This document shows, piece by piece, positions 35,244 to 45,944 of a stretch of DNA of 64,000 nucleotides. Each line of letters begins with the position of its first letter. Position 1 is the stretch's first letter. The position numbers and the translations under genes were made by a program. The stretch is from Candidatus Phosphitivorax anaerolimi (GTDB lineage: Bacteria; Desulfobacterota; Desulfomonilia; UBA1062): assembly GCA_001896555.1 (NCBI GenBank), contig MPOS01000053.1:1-64000 (forward strand). The letters run 5' to 3'. Under the pieces are notes generated by a model that did no database searches, was not told the origin of the DNA, and saw only the letters and a list, made by a program, of their open reading frames with translations.

Positions 35244-37064
35244 CTAGTCTGCGGTTGCCGGATACATCTTCTCGATGATGTCCTTGTACTTCTGGTTGAT
35301 GACCCTGCGCTTGAGCTTCAGGGTGGGCGTGAGCTCGTCCGTTTCCTGGGACCATTCCTTGTCGAGCAGGGTGAACTTGCGGATCTGTTCCACACGGGCA
35401 TAGTCCTTCATGTTCTGCTCGATCTCCTTGGCAAAGAGCTCGTTGACCTTGGGGTCTTTGATGAGGTCGGCACGGGAGGAGAAGTTGATGCCCTGTTCCT
35501 TCGCCCAGCTCTCGAGCTCGGGGAAGGCCGGCACAACCAGCGCGGAGAGGTATTTTCGGTTGTCGCCTATCACCGCCACCTGCTCGATATAGGGAGAGGC
35601 CTTGAGGCTGTTCTCGATGTTCTGAGGCGAGATGTTCTTGCCGCCCGAGGTGACGATGAGGTCCTTGATCCGCCCAGTGATCTTGACATAGCCGTCTTCG
35701 TCGATCTCGGCGATGTCGCCGGTGCGGAAGAATCCGTCCTCGGTGAAGACCTCTTTGGTGGCCTCTTCGTTCTTATAGTAGCCCATCATGACCTGTGGAC
35801 CCTTGATGAGCAGCTCGCCGCCCTCGCCGATCTTGCAGATCGTGTCTTTGATTGCAGGACCCACGGTGCCCGGCTTGATCTTCCTGGGAGAGTTGGCGTT
35901 GGTTACCGGTGTAGTTTCGGTGAGGCCGAAGCCCTCGACGACCTTGATGCCCATGCCTAAGAAAAACTCGGCATCGGACACGGACAAAGGACCGCCGCCC
36001 GAGAAGCCGAATTCCAGCTTATCCATGCCCAGTGCCGCCCTGAGCTTGGAGAAGATGAGCTTGTCGGCGAGACGGTATTTGAATCCGAAGAAGCCGGTCG
36101 GCTTCTTGTCGTTGCAGATATAGGGCAGGTTGGCCGCTGCTATGCCCATGGCCCAGTTGAACATGGCCTTCTTGAGCGGCGGAGCGCCTGCAACCTTGGT
36201 GAGAATGCCGGCGTGGATCTTCTCGAAGAGCCTGGGCACGCTCACGATGCAGGTGGGATGCACCTCCTGGAAGTTCTCCACGATCTTTGAGAAGTCCTCG
36301 GCAAAATAGACCTTCATGCCGTAGCTCATGGGGGTGTAGTAGCCCACGGTGCGCTCGAAGGAGTGCGCCAGCGGCAGGAAGGAAAGGAAGGTGAGCTCGT
36401 CGGCCCGCTTGAACAGTTCGGGATCGACATTGTAGAGCTGCTGGACGTTCGCGAAGAAGTTGTTGTGGGAGAGCATGACCCCCTTGGGGTTTCCGGTCGT
36501 GCCCGAGGTATAGATGATGGTGGCCATCTCCGAGCTCTTGATGTCGCGGATTCTCTTGTCAAACTCGGCCTCCTGGGGATTCTTCGCGCCTTCCTTCAGC
36601 GCAAAGCTCAACTCCAGAACGCCGTCGATAGGTTTTTCGAGAGGATCGAAGCTGATGATGTCCTTCAAGTTCGGGAGCTTGGGCTTTACCGACACGATTT
36701 TGCTGGTGTGCTCCTTGGTTGCGGTAAAGCACATCACAGCATCGGAGTTGTCGATGATGTACCTGGATTCTTCGGCCGAGTTCGTTGCATAGATGGGAAC
36801 GTTGACCGCGCCGATGGAAAGGATGGCCAGATCGGTCACCCACCACTCATAGCGGTTCGGAGAAAACAGGCAGACCTTGTCGCCCGGCTTGATGCCCTTG
36901 TTGATGAGGAAGTAGCCCAGATTCCTCACCATCTGGCCCATCTCTTTCCAGGAGATGTCGGTATAAACGCCATCTTTCTTGTACGCTACGATGGCTCTGT
37001 CCCCGAACTGCTCCACCCGGTTATGGAATACCGCCGGGATCGAAGTTTCTGCAAATTTTGCCAT
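35244..37064 (-). CDS. Long-chain acyl-CoA synthetase (AMP-forming), copy 2
   Basis: 606 residues from the ATG following GAAGGAGGG (an ATG six codons upstream, at 37082, precedes the ribosome site). It carries the same motifs as copy 1: YTSGTTGNPKGVMLSH, GFGLTETTPV, FFRTGDIAEIDEDGY and ITGRIKDLIVTSGGKNISP. The two proteins align along their full length with a similar spacing of blocks, and parts of the DNA are almost identical. Predicted to make long-chain acyl-CoA in the cytoplasm, probably with a substrate range different from copy 1. The region 37065-37270 upstream is AT-rich and likely carries promoters for both this gene and the divergent gat operon. Confidence 0.9.
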   Translation of the reverse strand: MAKFAETSIPAVFHNRVEQFGDRAIVAYKKDGVYTDISWKEMGQMVRNLGYFLINKGIKPGDKVCLFSPNRYEWWVTDLAILSIGAVNVPIYATNSAEESRYIIDNSDAVMCFTATKEHTSKIVSVKPKLPNLKDIISFDPLEKPIDGVLELSFALKEGAKNPQEAEFDKRIRDIKSSEMATIIYTSGTTGNPKGVMLSHNNFFANVQQLYNVDPELFKRADELTFLSFLPLAHSFERTVGYYTPMSYGMKVYFAEDFSKIVENFQEVHPTCIVSVPRLFEKIHAGILTKVAGAPPLKKAMFNWAMGIAAANLPYICNDKKPTGFFGFKYRLADKLIFSKLRAALGMDKLEFGFSGGGPLSVSDAEFFLGMGIKVVEGFGLTETTPVTNANSPRKIKPGTVGPAIKDTICKIGEGGELLIKGPQVMMGYYKNEEATKEVFTEDGFFRTGDIAEIDEDGYVKITGRIKDLIVTSGGKNISPQNIENSLKASPYIEQVAVIGDNRKYLSALVVPAFPELESWAKEQGINFSSRADLIKDPKVNELFAKEIEQNMKDYARVEQIRKFTLLDKEWSQETDELTPTLKLKRRVINQKYKDIIEKMYPATAD

Positions 37065-37270
37065 AATACCCTCCTTCTTCATGAGAGATCTGTACGATAA
37101 TCGGTTGGATCATTTTAATTAAACCATTTGTATCTTACATGAATTCATAGATATGAATCAATCCTTATTTTATAGATCTGCTAATATCAGCTTCGTGTTG
37201 AGCCCATGCAGGTTTTGATATATATAGCAGCATTGACCAATACAATGTCTAAGGAGCCTGGGGAAGAAAC

Positions 37271-37558
37271 ATGAAGATAACCGATGACGAAGTTCTGCAT
37301 GTGGCGGCCCTCGCACGGATACGGCTCGACGACGATGAGATACTGAGCTTGAGAAACGACCTCGACAAGATCCTCGGCTATATGGACATCCTTTCTTCGG
37401 TAGACACCACGGGCGTGAACCCCACCCACCACCCGCTGCCTCTGGTCAATGCCATGCGTGACGACCGCGAGCAAGGGTGCCAGGAACTGGCGGATGTTCT
37501 CCGGAATGCACCGCAGCACGACAACGGCTATATCGTGGTGCCCAAGGTCATCGGATAA
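37271..37558 (+). CDS. gatC: Asp-tRNA(Asn)/Glu-tRNA(Gln) amidotransferase subunit C
   Basis: 95 residues, the normal GatC length. Recognised by the N-terminal VLHVAALARIRLDDDE helix, the LDKILGYMDILSSVDTTGV segment and the closing YIVVPKVIG. GatC wraps between GatA and GatB and stabilises the amidotransferase that converts Asp-tRNA(Asn) and Glu-tRNA(Gln) to the amidated forms; its presence implies the indirect route for at least one of these tRNAs. It is the first gene of a gatC-gatA-gatB-pncB-mtnA operon and is followed by gatA after 13 bases. Confidence 0.93.
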   Translation: MKITDDEVLHVAALARIRLDDDEILSLRNDLDKILGYMDILSSVDTTGVNPTHHPLPLVNAMRDDREQGCQELADVLRNAPQHDNGYIVVPKVIG

Positions 37559-37571
37559 GGGGTGAGGGGAT

Positions 37572-38989
37572 ATGCTTGAGACCGCGCGGCAGTACAGGAG
37601 GTATGAGAAATCACCGGTAGACGAGACCCGTGCGTTCCTCGAAAAGATCCGCCGCGACACCTTCAACGCATTCATCACGGTAGACGAGGAAGGGGCGCTC
37701 CGTGATGCAAAGGCCGCGGAAGAGCTTCTGAAATCACCGGATGCGGGCGCCCTGGCGGGGATCCCGGTGGCGATCAAGGACAATATCTGCACCCGCGGCG
37801 TGCGCACGACCTGCGCCTCGAAGATCCTCTCAGAGTTCGTCCCATCCTATGACGCCACCGTGGTCAGAAAGCTCAAAGAGCAGGGCGCCGTCATCCTGGG
37901 CAAGACAAACCTTGACGAATTCGCCATGGGCTCCACCACGACCCTGAGCATTGCCGGTCCCACCCGCAATCCCCGCGACCCGTCGAGGACGCCCGGCGGC
38001 TCCAGCGGCGGCTCGGGTGCGGCCGTGGCGGCCGGGCTGTGTGCGGGCGCGCTCGGGTCTGATACCGGAGGGTCGATCCGCATGCCTGCAAGCTTCTGCG
38101 GCATCACCGGACTCAAGCCCACCTATGGATCGGTCTCGCGCTATGGGCTCGTGGCCTTCGCCTCCTCCCTCGATCAGATCGGCCCCATGGCGCCCACCGT
38201 CCGTGATGCGGCCGTGCTCTTCGATGCAATCAAGGGATACGACCCTCTCGACTCCACCAGCGTGCCCCGGGACTACACACCCACAAACCTTGACGGGATC
38301 GATCTGAAGGGCTTGCGGATCGGCGTGCCTAAGGAGTTCTTCGGGGAGGGCCTGAACCCGGAGGTTGAGGACGCGGTGCGCTCCGGGATCGCTGTCCTGG
38401 AAGACATGGGCGGCCGAATCGTAGAGATAGATCTTCCCCATGCAGGATACGGTGTGGCGGTCTACTATATCGTGGCCACCGCGGAGGCGAGCTCAAACCT
38501 CGCCCGTTACGACGGGGTGCGCTACGGGCTCAGGGCAAATGACGCACTCGACCTGGGCGACATGTACGCCCGGACGAGGGATATGGGTTTCGGCCCCGAG
38601 GTCAAGCGCCGGATCATGCTGGGTACCTATGCACTCTCCGCAGGGTATTACGACGCCTATTACCGGAAGGCCTCGCAGGTGAGGACCCTGATCGCCGAAG
38701 ACTTCCGCAAGGCTTTCTCACAGTGCGACATCATCGCGGGCCCCACCACGCCGGTCACGGCCTTCAGGCTCGACGAGATGATCGACGACCCTTTGAGCCT
38801 CTATCTCCTGGACATCTACACGATCCCGGCGAATCTCGCAGGCCTTCCCGCACTCAGCATCCCCTGCGGCTTCGACTCGCTCGGTCTGCCCGTGGGCATG
38901 CAGCTCATGGCTCCGCACTTCAGAGAAGATCTCCTGCTCGGTGCCGGGATCTCGTTCCAGGACCGGACCACCTATCATCAGGAGGGGCC

Positions 38990-38993
<4 letters not shown>
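37572..38993 (+). CDS. gatA: Asp-tRNA(Asn)/Glu-tRNA(Gln) amidotransferase subunit A
   Basis: 473 residues. Amidase-signature enzyme with the Ser-cisSer-Lys triad: catalytic Lys in [10 protein letters not shown] (about residue 72), and the [14 protein letters not shown] block (about 143-156), with cis-Ser and nucleophile Ser in [16 protein letters not shown]. It releases ammonia from glutamine and passes it to GatB. Its stop codon overlaps the gatB start (ATGA). Length and order match the typical GatA. Confidence 0.95.
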
Positions 38994-40419
<1,426 letters not shown>

Positions 40420-40423
<4 letters not shown>

Positions 40424-41616
40424 AAAAACTGCACATTGCCGATACCGATCAGATCCGCGCCGGCGAGGTGACGGATGTATACTTTGTCCGGACCGAGAAG
40501 ATCCTGAAGGAAAAAAACCTGGACAAGCACGTCTGCATGGAGATCTTCCTCAAGAGTTTCCCGGAGGAGGAGTACCGGTGGGGTGTGTTCGCCGGCCTCG
40601 AAGAGGTATGTGTGCTCCTTGAGGGGAGGCCGGTCACGGTGAGCGCACTGCCCGAGGGGAGCGTGTTCTTTCCCCAGACCCCGGTCATGACCATCGAGGG
40701 CAGGTATCTCGACTTCGGTGAGCTGGAGACCGCGATCCTGGGCTGCCTGTGCCAGGCATCGGGCATCGCCACCAAGGCCTCGCGCTTCCGGGTTGCCGCG
40801 GGCGAAAAGACCCTGTTGAGCTTCGGAGCCAGGCGTATGCATCCCGCCATCGCCCCCATGGTCGAGCGCGCCGCCTTCATCGGCGGATGTGATGGCGTCT
40901 CGGCCGTTGCGAGCGCACGGCTCATCGGCGAAGAGCCGTCGGGCACCATCCCTCACGCCCTCGTCCTCATCGTCGGCGACACCGTGGCGGCCACGAAGGC
41001 CTTTGACGAGGTGATCGACCGGAGCGTACCCCGGGTATCGCTGATCGACACCTTTCAGGACGAGAAGTTCGAGGCCGTCCGCGTGGCGGAAAACCTGGGG
41101 GCGCGTCTGTTCGGTGTCCGGCTCGACACCCCCTCGTCCCGCAGAGGCGATTTCAGAAATATTCTCAAAGAGGTCCGCTGGGAGCTCGATCTCAGGGGCT
41201 TCACTGATGTAAAGCTCATTGTCTCCGGCGGCCTCAACGTCTCTGACGTGCTCGAGCTCACAGACGTGGTGGACTCCTTCGGCATCGGCACGCACATCTC
41301 AAGCGCTGCAGTGCTCGATTTTTCCATGGACATCGTGGAAGTCGAGGGCAAACCTCTGGCCAAGCGGGGCAAGCTCTCGGGCAAAAAGTCCGTGCTGCGC
41401 TGCCCGTCGTGCAGGGAGGATATCGTGGTGCCCTATGGGACCTTAGCGAAGTGCACGTGCGGAGGCGATCCAGTGCCCCGGCTGGTGAGCATCATGGAAT
41501 CGGGCTGCATGACGTATGATTTTCCCACTCCCCGGCAGATACGGGCCCGGTGCATCGAAGAGATCAAGGTGCTCCGAAACGACACCTCGCAAAAGGAATT
41601 TCTCGGCCTATGCTAA
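40420..41616 (+). CDS. pncB: Nicotinate phosphoribosyltransferase with C-terminal zinc-ribbon-like tail
   Basis: 398 residues. Type II phosphoribosyltransferase fold with segments typical of nicotinate phosphoribosyltransferase: DVYFVRT near the N-terminus, the [12 protein letters not shown] helix, [23 protein letters not shown] and [11 protein letters not shown]. It makes nicotinate mononucleotide in NAD salvage. The tail (about 325-350) has four cysteines, CPSC and CTCGG, in a zinc-ribbon pattern not found in E. coli PncB. Its ATG overlaps the gatB stop, and the mtnA start lies in its last codons, so translation of all three is likely coupled. Confidence 0.88.
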
Positions 41617-42581
41617 GCCCTTTCTTCTTTGAGAACGGCACCTTGTCGATCCTCGACCAGCGGATGCTCCCGGAAAAAGAGGTCTGGATTCCCTGTACGG
41701 AAGCTGACGACGTGGCACAAGCCATCCGTACGCTCGCGGTGCGCGGGGCGCCGGCCATCGGGATCGCCGCCGCATACGGGTGTGCCCTTGCCGCCCGCTC
41801 GGGCAGGGACAACCTGAAAAAGGCCGCACAGACCCTTATTGAGGCACGGCCCACGGCGGTCAACCTTTCCTGGGCTGTGCGAAGGGTGCTCGATGCTCTT
41901 GAAGGCATGTCCGAGGGCAAACTGTACGATGCAGCCCTCAACGAGGCCGAAGAGATCTGGGAAGAGGAAAAGAGGGCCAACGAGGCCATGGCCCGAAACG
42001 GAGCCGCCCTGTTTCCTGAAGGCAAGGCAAGCTCGGTGCTCACCCACTGCAATGCAGGCTCGCTCGCAACCGGCGGCATAGGAACGGCCCTGGGCGTGGT
42101 CCGGAAGCTCTATGAACAGGGCAAGCTCTCAAGGGTCTACATGGACGAGACAAGGCCCCTGCTGCAGGGAGCAAGAATTACGGCTTATGAGATGTGCCGC
42201 CTGGGCATACCGGCAACGCTCATCACGGACAGCATGGCGGGCTGGCTCATGAAGCAGGGCAGGATCGACGCCGTGATTGTGGGAGCCGACCGCATCGCGC
42301 GCAACCTCGATGCAGCCAACAAGATCGGCACCTATTCGCTCGCCGTGCTGGCCCGCAGCCACGGCATTCCCTTCTATATCGCGGCGCCCCTTTCCACCTT
42401 CGACCCCCATATCGCCACCGGCGAGGAGATCCCCATCGAGGAGCGCCACAAAGAGGAAATTCTGTCGTTTCACGGACGCAGGTGCGCGCCCGATGTTGAG
42501 GTGTTCAACCCGGCATTCGACGTGACCGGCCACGAGCTGATCACTGCGGTCATCACCGAAAGAGAGGTCCTGTACCCGTAG
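41610..42581 (+). CDS. mtnA: S-methyl-5-thioribose-1-phosphate isomerase
   Basis: 323 residues from an ATG overlapping the end of pncB; an in-frame ATG further upstream lies inside pncB. MtnA is an eIF2B-like aldose-ketose isomerase. Catalytic Cys in LTHCNAGSLATGG (about residue 150) and Asp in VGADRIARN (about 230) are conserved, as are AVRGAPAIGIAAAYG and KIGTY. It converts 5-methylthioribose-1-phosphate to the ribulose form in methionine salvage. No other mtn gene is in the window, so the remainder of the pathway, if present, lies elsewhere; some anaerobes use MtnA in alternative MTA/5'-deoxyribose disposal. Confidence 0.93.
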   Translation: MLSPFFFENGTLSILDQRMLPEKEVWIPCTEADDVAQAIRTLAVRGAPAIGIAAAYGCALAARSGRDNLKKAAQTLIEARPTAVNLSWAVRRVLDALEGMSEGKLYDAALNEAEEIWEEEKRANEAMARNGAALFPEGKASSVLTHCNAGSLATGGIGTALGVVRKLYEQGKLSRVYMDETRPLLQGARITAYEMCRLGIPATLITDSMAGWLMKQGRIDAVIVGADRIARNLDAANKIGTYSLAVLARSHGIPFYIAAPLSTFDPHIATGEEIPIEERHKEEILSFHGRRCAPDVEVFNPAFDVTGHELITAVITEREVLYP

Positions 42582-42783
42582 GGCGGAGGGCTTGTACGGG
42601 ATAACTAGGCTGGATGCGGTGAATGGGCTCTGTATCCGGGCGGATGAAGGCTTGCCTGAGGATCTCTGCCGATGATGCGTTCCCCGGAGCATATCCTGCA
42701 ATCCCCGGCCCGATTGTCTGTTCATTCCGGGCTGACCCGGGGAAGATCACGCATCCTTAAGCCTCGGCCGGTAAAGGCCGCCT

Positions 42784-43434
42784 TCAGGAATGCGTCCCGG
42801 CTGGTTTGCGCCCATTGCCGTTTCCCGGATCAGAGATAATGAGGCGGTACTCACCCTTGAACCACTCCTTCTTGAGCATCCGGTCTTCGGTGACAGGCAG
42901 TTCTTCCCGCTTTAGGAGGTCGAAGAAGTCCTGTTCATAGGTCACCCTGCCGAAGTCGATGGTGGTTACGTACTTCAGGCGGGGCTTGATGAAGTCGAGC
43001 AGGGGCGAGCGGCGTTTGAACATGGTCTGGAAGAACACGACCTTTCCCTCGGGCCTGAGCCAGGGTTTGATCCTCTCCAGCACGAGCTGCTGATCGCGAA
43101 AGAGCATGAAGCTCATGCTGAAGAGTATGTAGTCGAAATACTGATTCTGTGGCGGCTCATAGGATTCCACAGCCGAATACTGCACCCGGATCTGGTCGCT
43201 TAAGCCCCACTGCCGGATGAGATTTCTGCAGTGCTTCAGATACTGCCGGTTGATATCGATGCCGGTGATATCGAGCTTTTTGGATTTGATCAGATGGTGA
43301 TACTGCCTGATCATGATTCCGTTGCCGATGCCCACGTCGAGAATCCTTGAGCCAGGAGGAAAGTACTCCAAACAGTTCTGATAACAGATATGCGTCACAT
43401 CATCGATTATGAGCTTGTAGAGATAATTGATCAT
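42784..43434 (-). CDS. Class I SAM-dependent methyltransferase, function unknown
   Basis: 216 residues from the ATG that follows an AGGAC site; an in-frame start 18 codons upstream has no site. SAM-binding motif I is ILDVGIGNGIMIRQ (about 31-44), motif II TGIDINRQYL and motif IV YFDYILFSMSFML. Followed by the usual post-motif strand KVVFFQTMF. The fold is clear, but the substrate is not. It is convergent with mtnA, 200 bases away, in a gap with no gene, and lies downstream of an iron-sulfur protein gene on the same strand. Confidence 0.75.
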   Translation of the reverse strand: MINYLYKLIIDDVTHICYQNCLEYFPPGSRILDVGIGNGIMIRQYHHLIKSKKLDITGIDINRQYLKHCRNLIRQWGLSDQIRVQYSAVESYEPPQNQYFDYILFSMSFMLFRDQQLVLERIKPWLRPEGKVVFFQTMFKRRSPLLDFIKPRLKYVTTIDFGRVTYEQDFFDLLKREELPVTEDRMLKKEWFKGEYRLIISDPGNGNGRKPAGTHS

Positions 43435-43629
43435 TGCACCGGTCCTGTCAGCATAACAATAATGGTAAGGATGCAATAGTAAAAGCACAAGTAATTATCA
43501 AGCGGATTTTTTCAAAAAGGTTTGTATATCCGGTGTGATAGGATTTTCCGCGGAGAAGGCAGACCGCTTTTTCTGCACACTGGGGCTCCATGGTGTGTAT
43601 CGGAAATGCTGTCAGGCGTGAAGGCTCGA

Positions 43630-44751
43630 TTATGGCCGCTTCCGGGTGCGCATTGCCTTCAGCGCCGAGAGAACACCGGCGGGGAGTATTCTCATCCCGA
43701 AAGACATCCAGCTCTTCGAGGGAGGATCGTGCAGGGGGTTTTCCTCCATGGTGATGGCCCGCTGCCTGCAGGCCTCCACGCACAGCCCGCATCCGATGCA
43801 TTGGCCGGGATCGAACACGTGGACAGGGCCTTGCATCGCGTGTGCGTTCGTGTTGCACACCCGCACGCACAGACTGCAGCCGGTGCAGAGGCCTTCGTCC
43901 ACGCGGGCCAGGAAGTGAGGACGGGCCAGGGATACCCGGCCTCCATAATGATTGATCGACTCGATGTAGTGACAGCAGCAGTCACAGCAGGTGCACACGG
44001 CGTTGGGGTTGGAAGGCTCGAGGTTTGCCGCCATGAACACGAGGTTCTTCTTCCACCGCTCACGCACGATCGCGTGCATCTCTTCCCTGCTCACCAGTCG
44101 TCCTCTCCCTGCGTTCACCGTGGAGAGCGCGAACGACCCGAACACCAGGCATCCGTCTTCGGCTGAGGCCCTCCTGCAGGGACTGCCGGAAAAGAGCAGG
44201 GACTGTCTGCACTGGCAGACGTTCAGAACCGCCATGTGCTCGTGCGAGGCGATCATCCTCGACATGAGGTCTGCATCCACCACACGGCTCTTCTGCTCGA
44301 CCGTGCTCTGCACGGGAATATTGCGGATCATGGGGCTTGGCCTTGTACTGTATATGCTCGTATACCCGGTCGCAAACAGGTCGTTGATGAGCCGGGCATA
44401 TCGGCGGTGCCAGGGCGTGTCGTCGCCGTTTGCGAGGAGATATTCGAACATCCCCGGGATCAGCGGCAGCAGCGCATACCCCCGCTTCGTGCCCAGGATG
44501 ACCCTTTTATCCGCCATGGCGTCGAGAAGTGAAGCCGCTTCTCCGGGCGGCATCTTGGCCCTGCAGGCGATGGTATTCACAGACCGGGGGATGTAGTAGG
44601 GGAGATGGACGGCCAATCCGGCCTCTTCCGGAGTGAAGAGGTGCGAAACCAGATCGAGGAGCTGCTCGCTCATAGGCGGCCCCAAAAGCCAGACCGAGCT
44701 GAAGACCTTTGCCAGCTTTCTGTGCCCGGGGTGAATTGAATTCTCATCCAT
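43630..44751 (-). CDS. Ferredoxin-type iron-sulfur protein with extra cysteine-rich motif
   Basis: 373 residues. The N-terminal part (about 1-130) resembles a winged-helix-like segment. A middle part carries CQC (179-181) and Cys192 with GSPCRR, then an unusual cluster CTCCDCCCH (Cys253, 255, 256, 258, 259, 260). Two classical [4Fe-4S] motifs follow: CxxCxxCxxxC at 289-299 and 318-328. No signal peptide or membrane segment is evident, so it is a cytoplasmic electron-transfer protein. Related 4Fe-4S proteins are common in anaerobic deltaproteobacteria but their partner is not known. No enzyme subunit gene adjoins it. Confidence 0.78.
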   Translation of the reverse strand: MDENSIHPGHRKLAKVFSSVWLLGPPMSEQLLDLVSHLFTPEEAGLAVHLPYYIPRSVNTIACRAKMPPGEAASLLDAMADKRVILGTKRGYALLPLIPGMFEYLLANGDDTPWHRRYARLINDLFATGYTSIYSTRPSPMIRNIPVQSTVEQKSRVVDADLMSRMIASHEHMAVLNVCQCRQSLLFSGSPCRRASAEDGCLVFGSFALSTVNAGRGRLVSREEMHAIVRERWKKNLVFMAANLEPSNPNAVCTCCDCCCHYIESINHYGGRVSLARPHFLARVDEGLCTGCSLCVRVCNTNAHAMQGPVHVFDPGQCIGCGLCVEACRQRAITMEENPLHDPPSKSWMSFGMRILPAGVLSALKAMRTRKRP

Positions 44752-44919
44752 ACAAACACATCCCCTTTCATCCTTGCGGGATCAGGGTGATGCCGCAAGA
44801 AAATGCATCCGATCTCAACTGCTCGTTCCATACACCATTTTCCCGGAAAAAACTCCTCCTTTCTTGTGAGTGCCGGGCTCCATGCACCTCATCGTAATCA
44901 TGAAATGTACGCTCATTGG

Positions 44920-44959
44920 GAATATCATGAATCGCATCTTGATGAGATTCATGATATTC
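44920..44959. repeat. Perfect 14-bp inverted repeat upstream of exbB
   Basis: GAATATCATGAATC (44920-44933) and its exact reverse complement (44946-44959) are separated by 12 bases, and the second arm ends 29 bases before the exbB start. Each arm contains the palindromic core TCATGA. It could be a paired operator for a repressor (exbB-tonB operons are often iron-regulated by Fur) or a leader-RNA hairpin. It does not match the standard Fur box closely. Confidence 0.7.
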
Positions 44960-44988
44960 TCATCCGCGATATTACACAAAAGGTGTTC

Positions 44989-45552
44989 ATGCATATGGAA
45001 TGGCTGGCAAAAAGCGGTATTGTCGGATACGTTATCGTGGGTATCTCCATCATCACCCTGGCCGTATTTCTCGAACGCCTGGTTATCCTTCACCGGGAAC
45101 GCAGGAGGCTGAAACAGGGCAGGGGCACCTTGGAGCAGATCACCCGAATGATCAGGGAAAACGCCGGGATGCCGGGGAGTCAGCTTGCAGAGATCATCTC
45201 GTTCAAGATCGAGGACAAAATCGAGCAGCTCTCTTCGAGCATCACGTTTCTGCGGCTGTCCTCGACCATCTCGCCCCTGCTGGGGCTCCTGGGAACCGTG
45301 CTCGGCATGATTCAGGCGTTCAAGCAGGTGTCGGAGATGGGAGGCATGGTGAAACCCGCTGTACTCGCCTCAGGCATATGGATGGCGCTGCTGACCACGG
45401 CGGAAGGACTGATCGTCGCCATAGCCGCGTTCTTCATGTACCACTATCTCCAGCATCTCGTGGAAAGGATCGGCAAAATCATTGCACGCGAGGCCGAGGT
45501 GAAAATCCGCGAGTACAGTAACGACCAAGCGGCCGGGATACATGCTCAATGA
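44989..45552 (+). CDS. exbB: ExbB/TolQ-family proton channel subunit
   Basis: 187 residues, starting at the ATG shortly after AAAGGTG; the longer open frame upstream has no hydrophobic or family character and contains the inverted repeat. MotA/TolQ/ExbB family: first membrane helix near residues 8-28, and the conserved helix pair with STISPLLGLLGTVLGMI and LLTTAEGLIVAIAAFFMY. It forms the inner-membrane channel that uses the proton gradient to drive TonB. Its stop overlaps the exbD start (ATGA). TolQ is the alternative name, but the TonB-like third gene favours ExbB. Confidence 0.85.
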   Translation: MHMEWLAKSGIVGYVIVGISIITLAVFLERLVILHRERRRLKQGRGTLEQITRMIRENAGMPGSQLAEIISFKIEDKIEQLSSSITFLRLSSTISPLLGLLGTVLGMIQAFKQVSEMGGMVKPAVLASGIWMALLTTAEGLIVAIAAFFMYHYLQHLVERIGKIIAREAEVKIREYSNDQAAGIHAQ

Positions 45553-45944
45553 TCAAGATTCGTTATAAGCCACAAAAAAACGACAATTTCATGAGCATCG
45601 AGATAACGCCCCTGGTGGATGTCGTCTTCCTCCTGCTCATCTTCTTTCTCCTGACCACGTCGTACGTCAACCCGAGCATGGAGCTGAACCTGCCCGAGGC
45701 TCAGACCTCGCAGATCAATGATCATGTAAACCCGTATATCATCGCCATCGCACAAGACGGGTCGTTCACGATCAATCAGGAGCCCGCCGGACTCGGGGAT
45801 ATAGCGAAGATACCTCCAGACAGCGACGTGCTCCTGTTCGAAGACAAGTCGGGACCGTACGGCGTATTTGTCAGCGTCCTCGATGCGCTTCAGAAGAACG
45901 GGCATCTGAAGATCTCCATTGTGACCGATGAAAAGGCTGATTAG
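45549..45944 (+). CDS. exbD: ExbD/TolR-family energy transducer subunit
   Basis: 131 residues. A single N-terminal membrane helix with the essential aspartate in ITPLVDVVFLLLIFFLL (residues about 19-35), followed by a small periplasmic domain. With ExbB it forms the proton-driven motor. It is joined to its neighbours by overlaps: 4 bases with exbB and 17 with tonB, so the three gene products are presumably made together. Confidence 0.88.
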   Translation: MIKIRYKPQKNDNFMSIEITPLVDVVFLLLIFFLLTTSYVNPSMELNLPEAQTSQINDHVNPYIIAIAQDGSFTINQEPAGLGDIAKIPPDSDVLLFEDKSGPYGVFVSVLDALQKNGHLKISIVTDEKAD

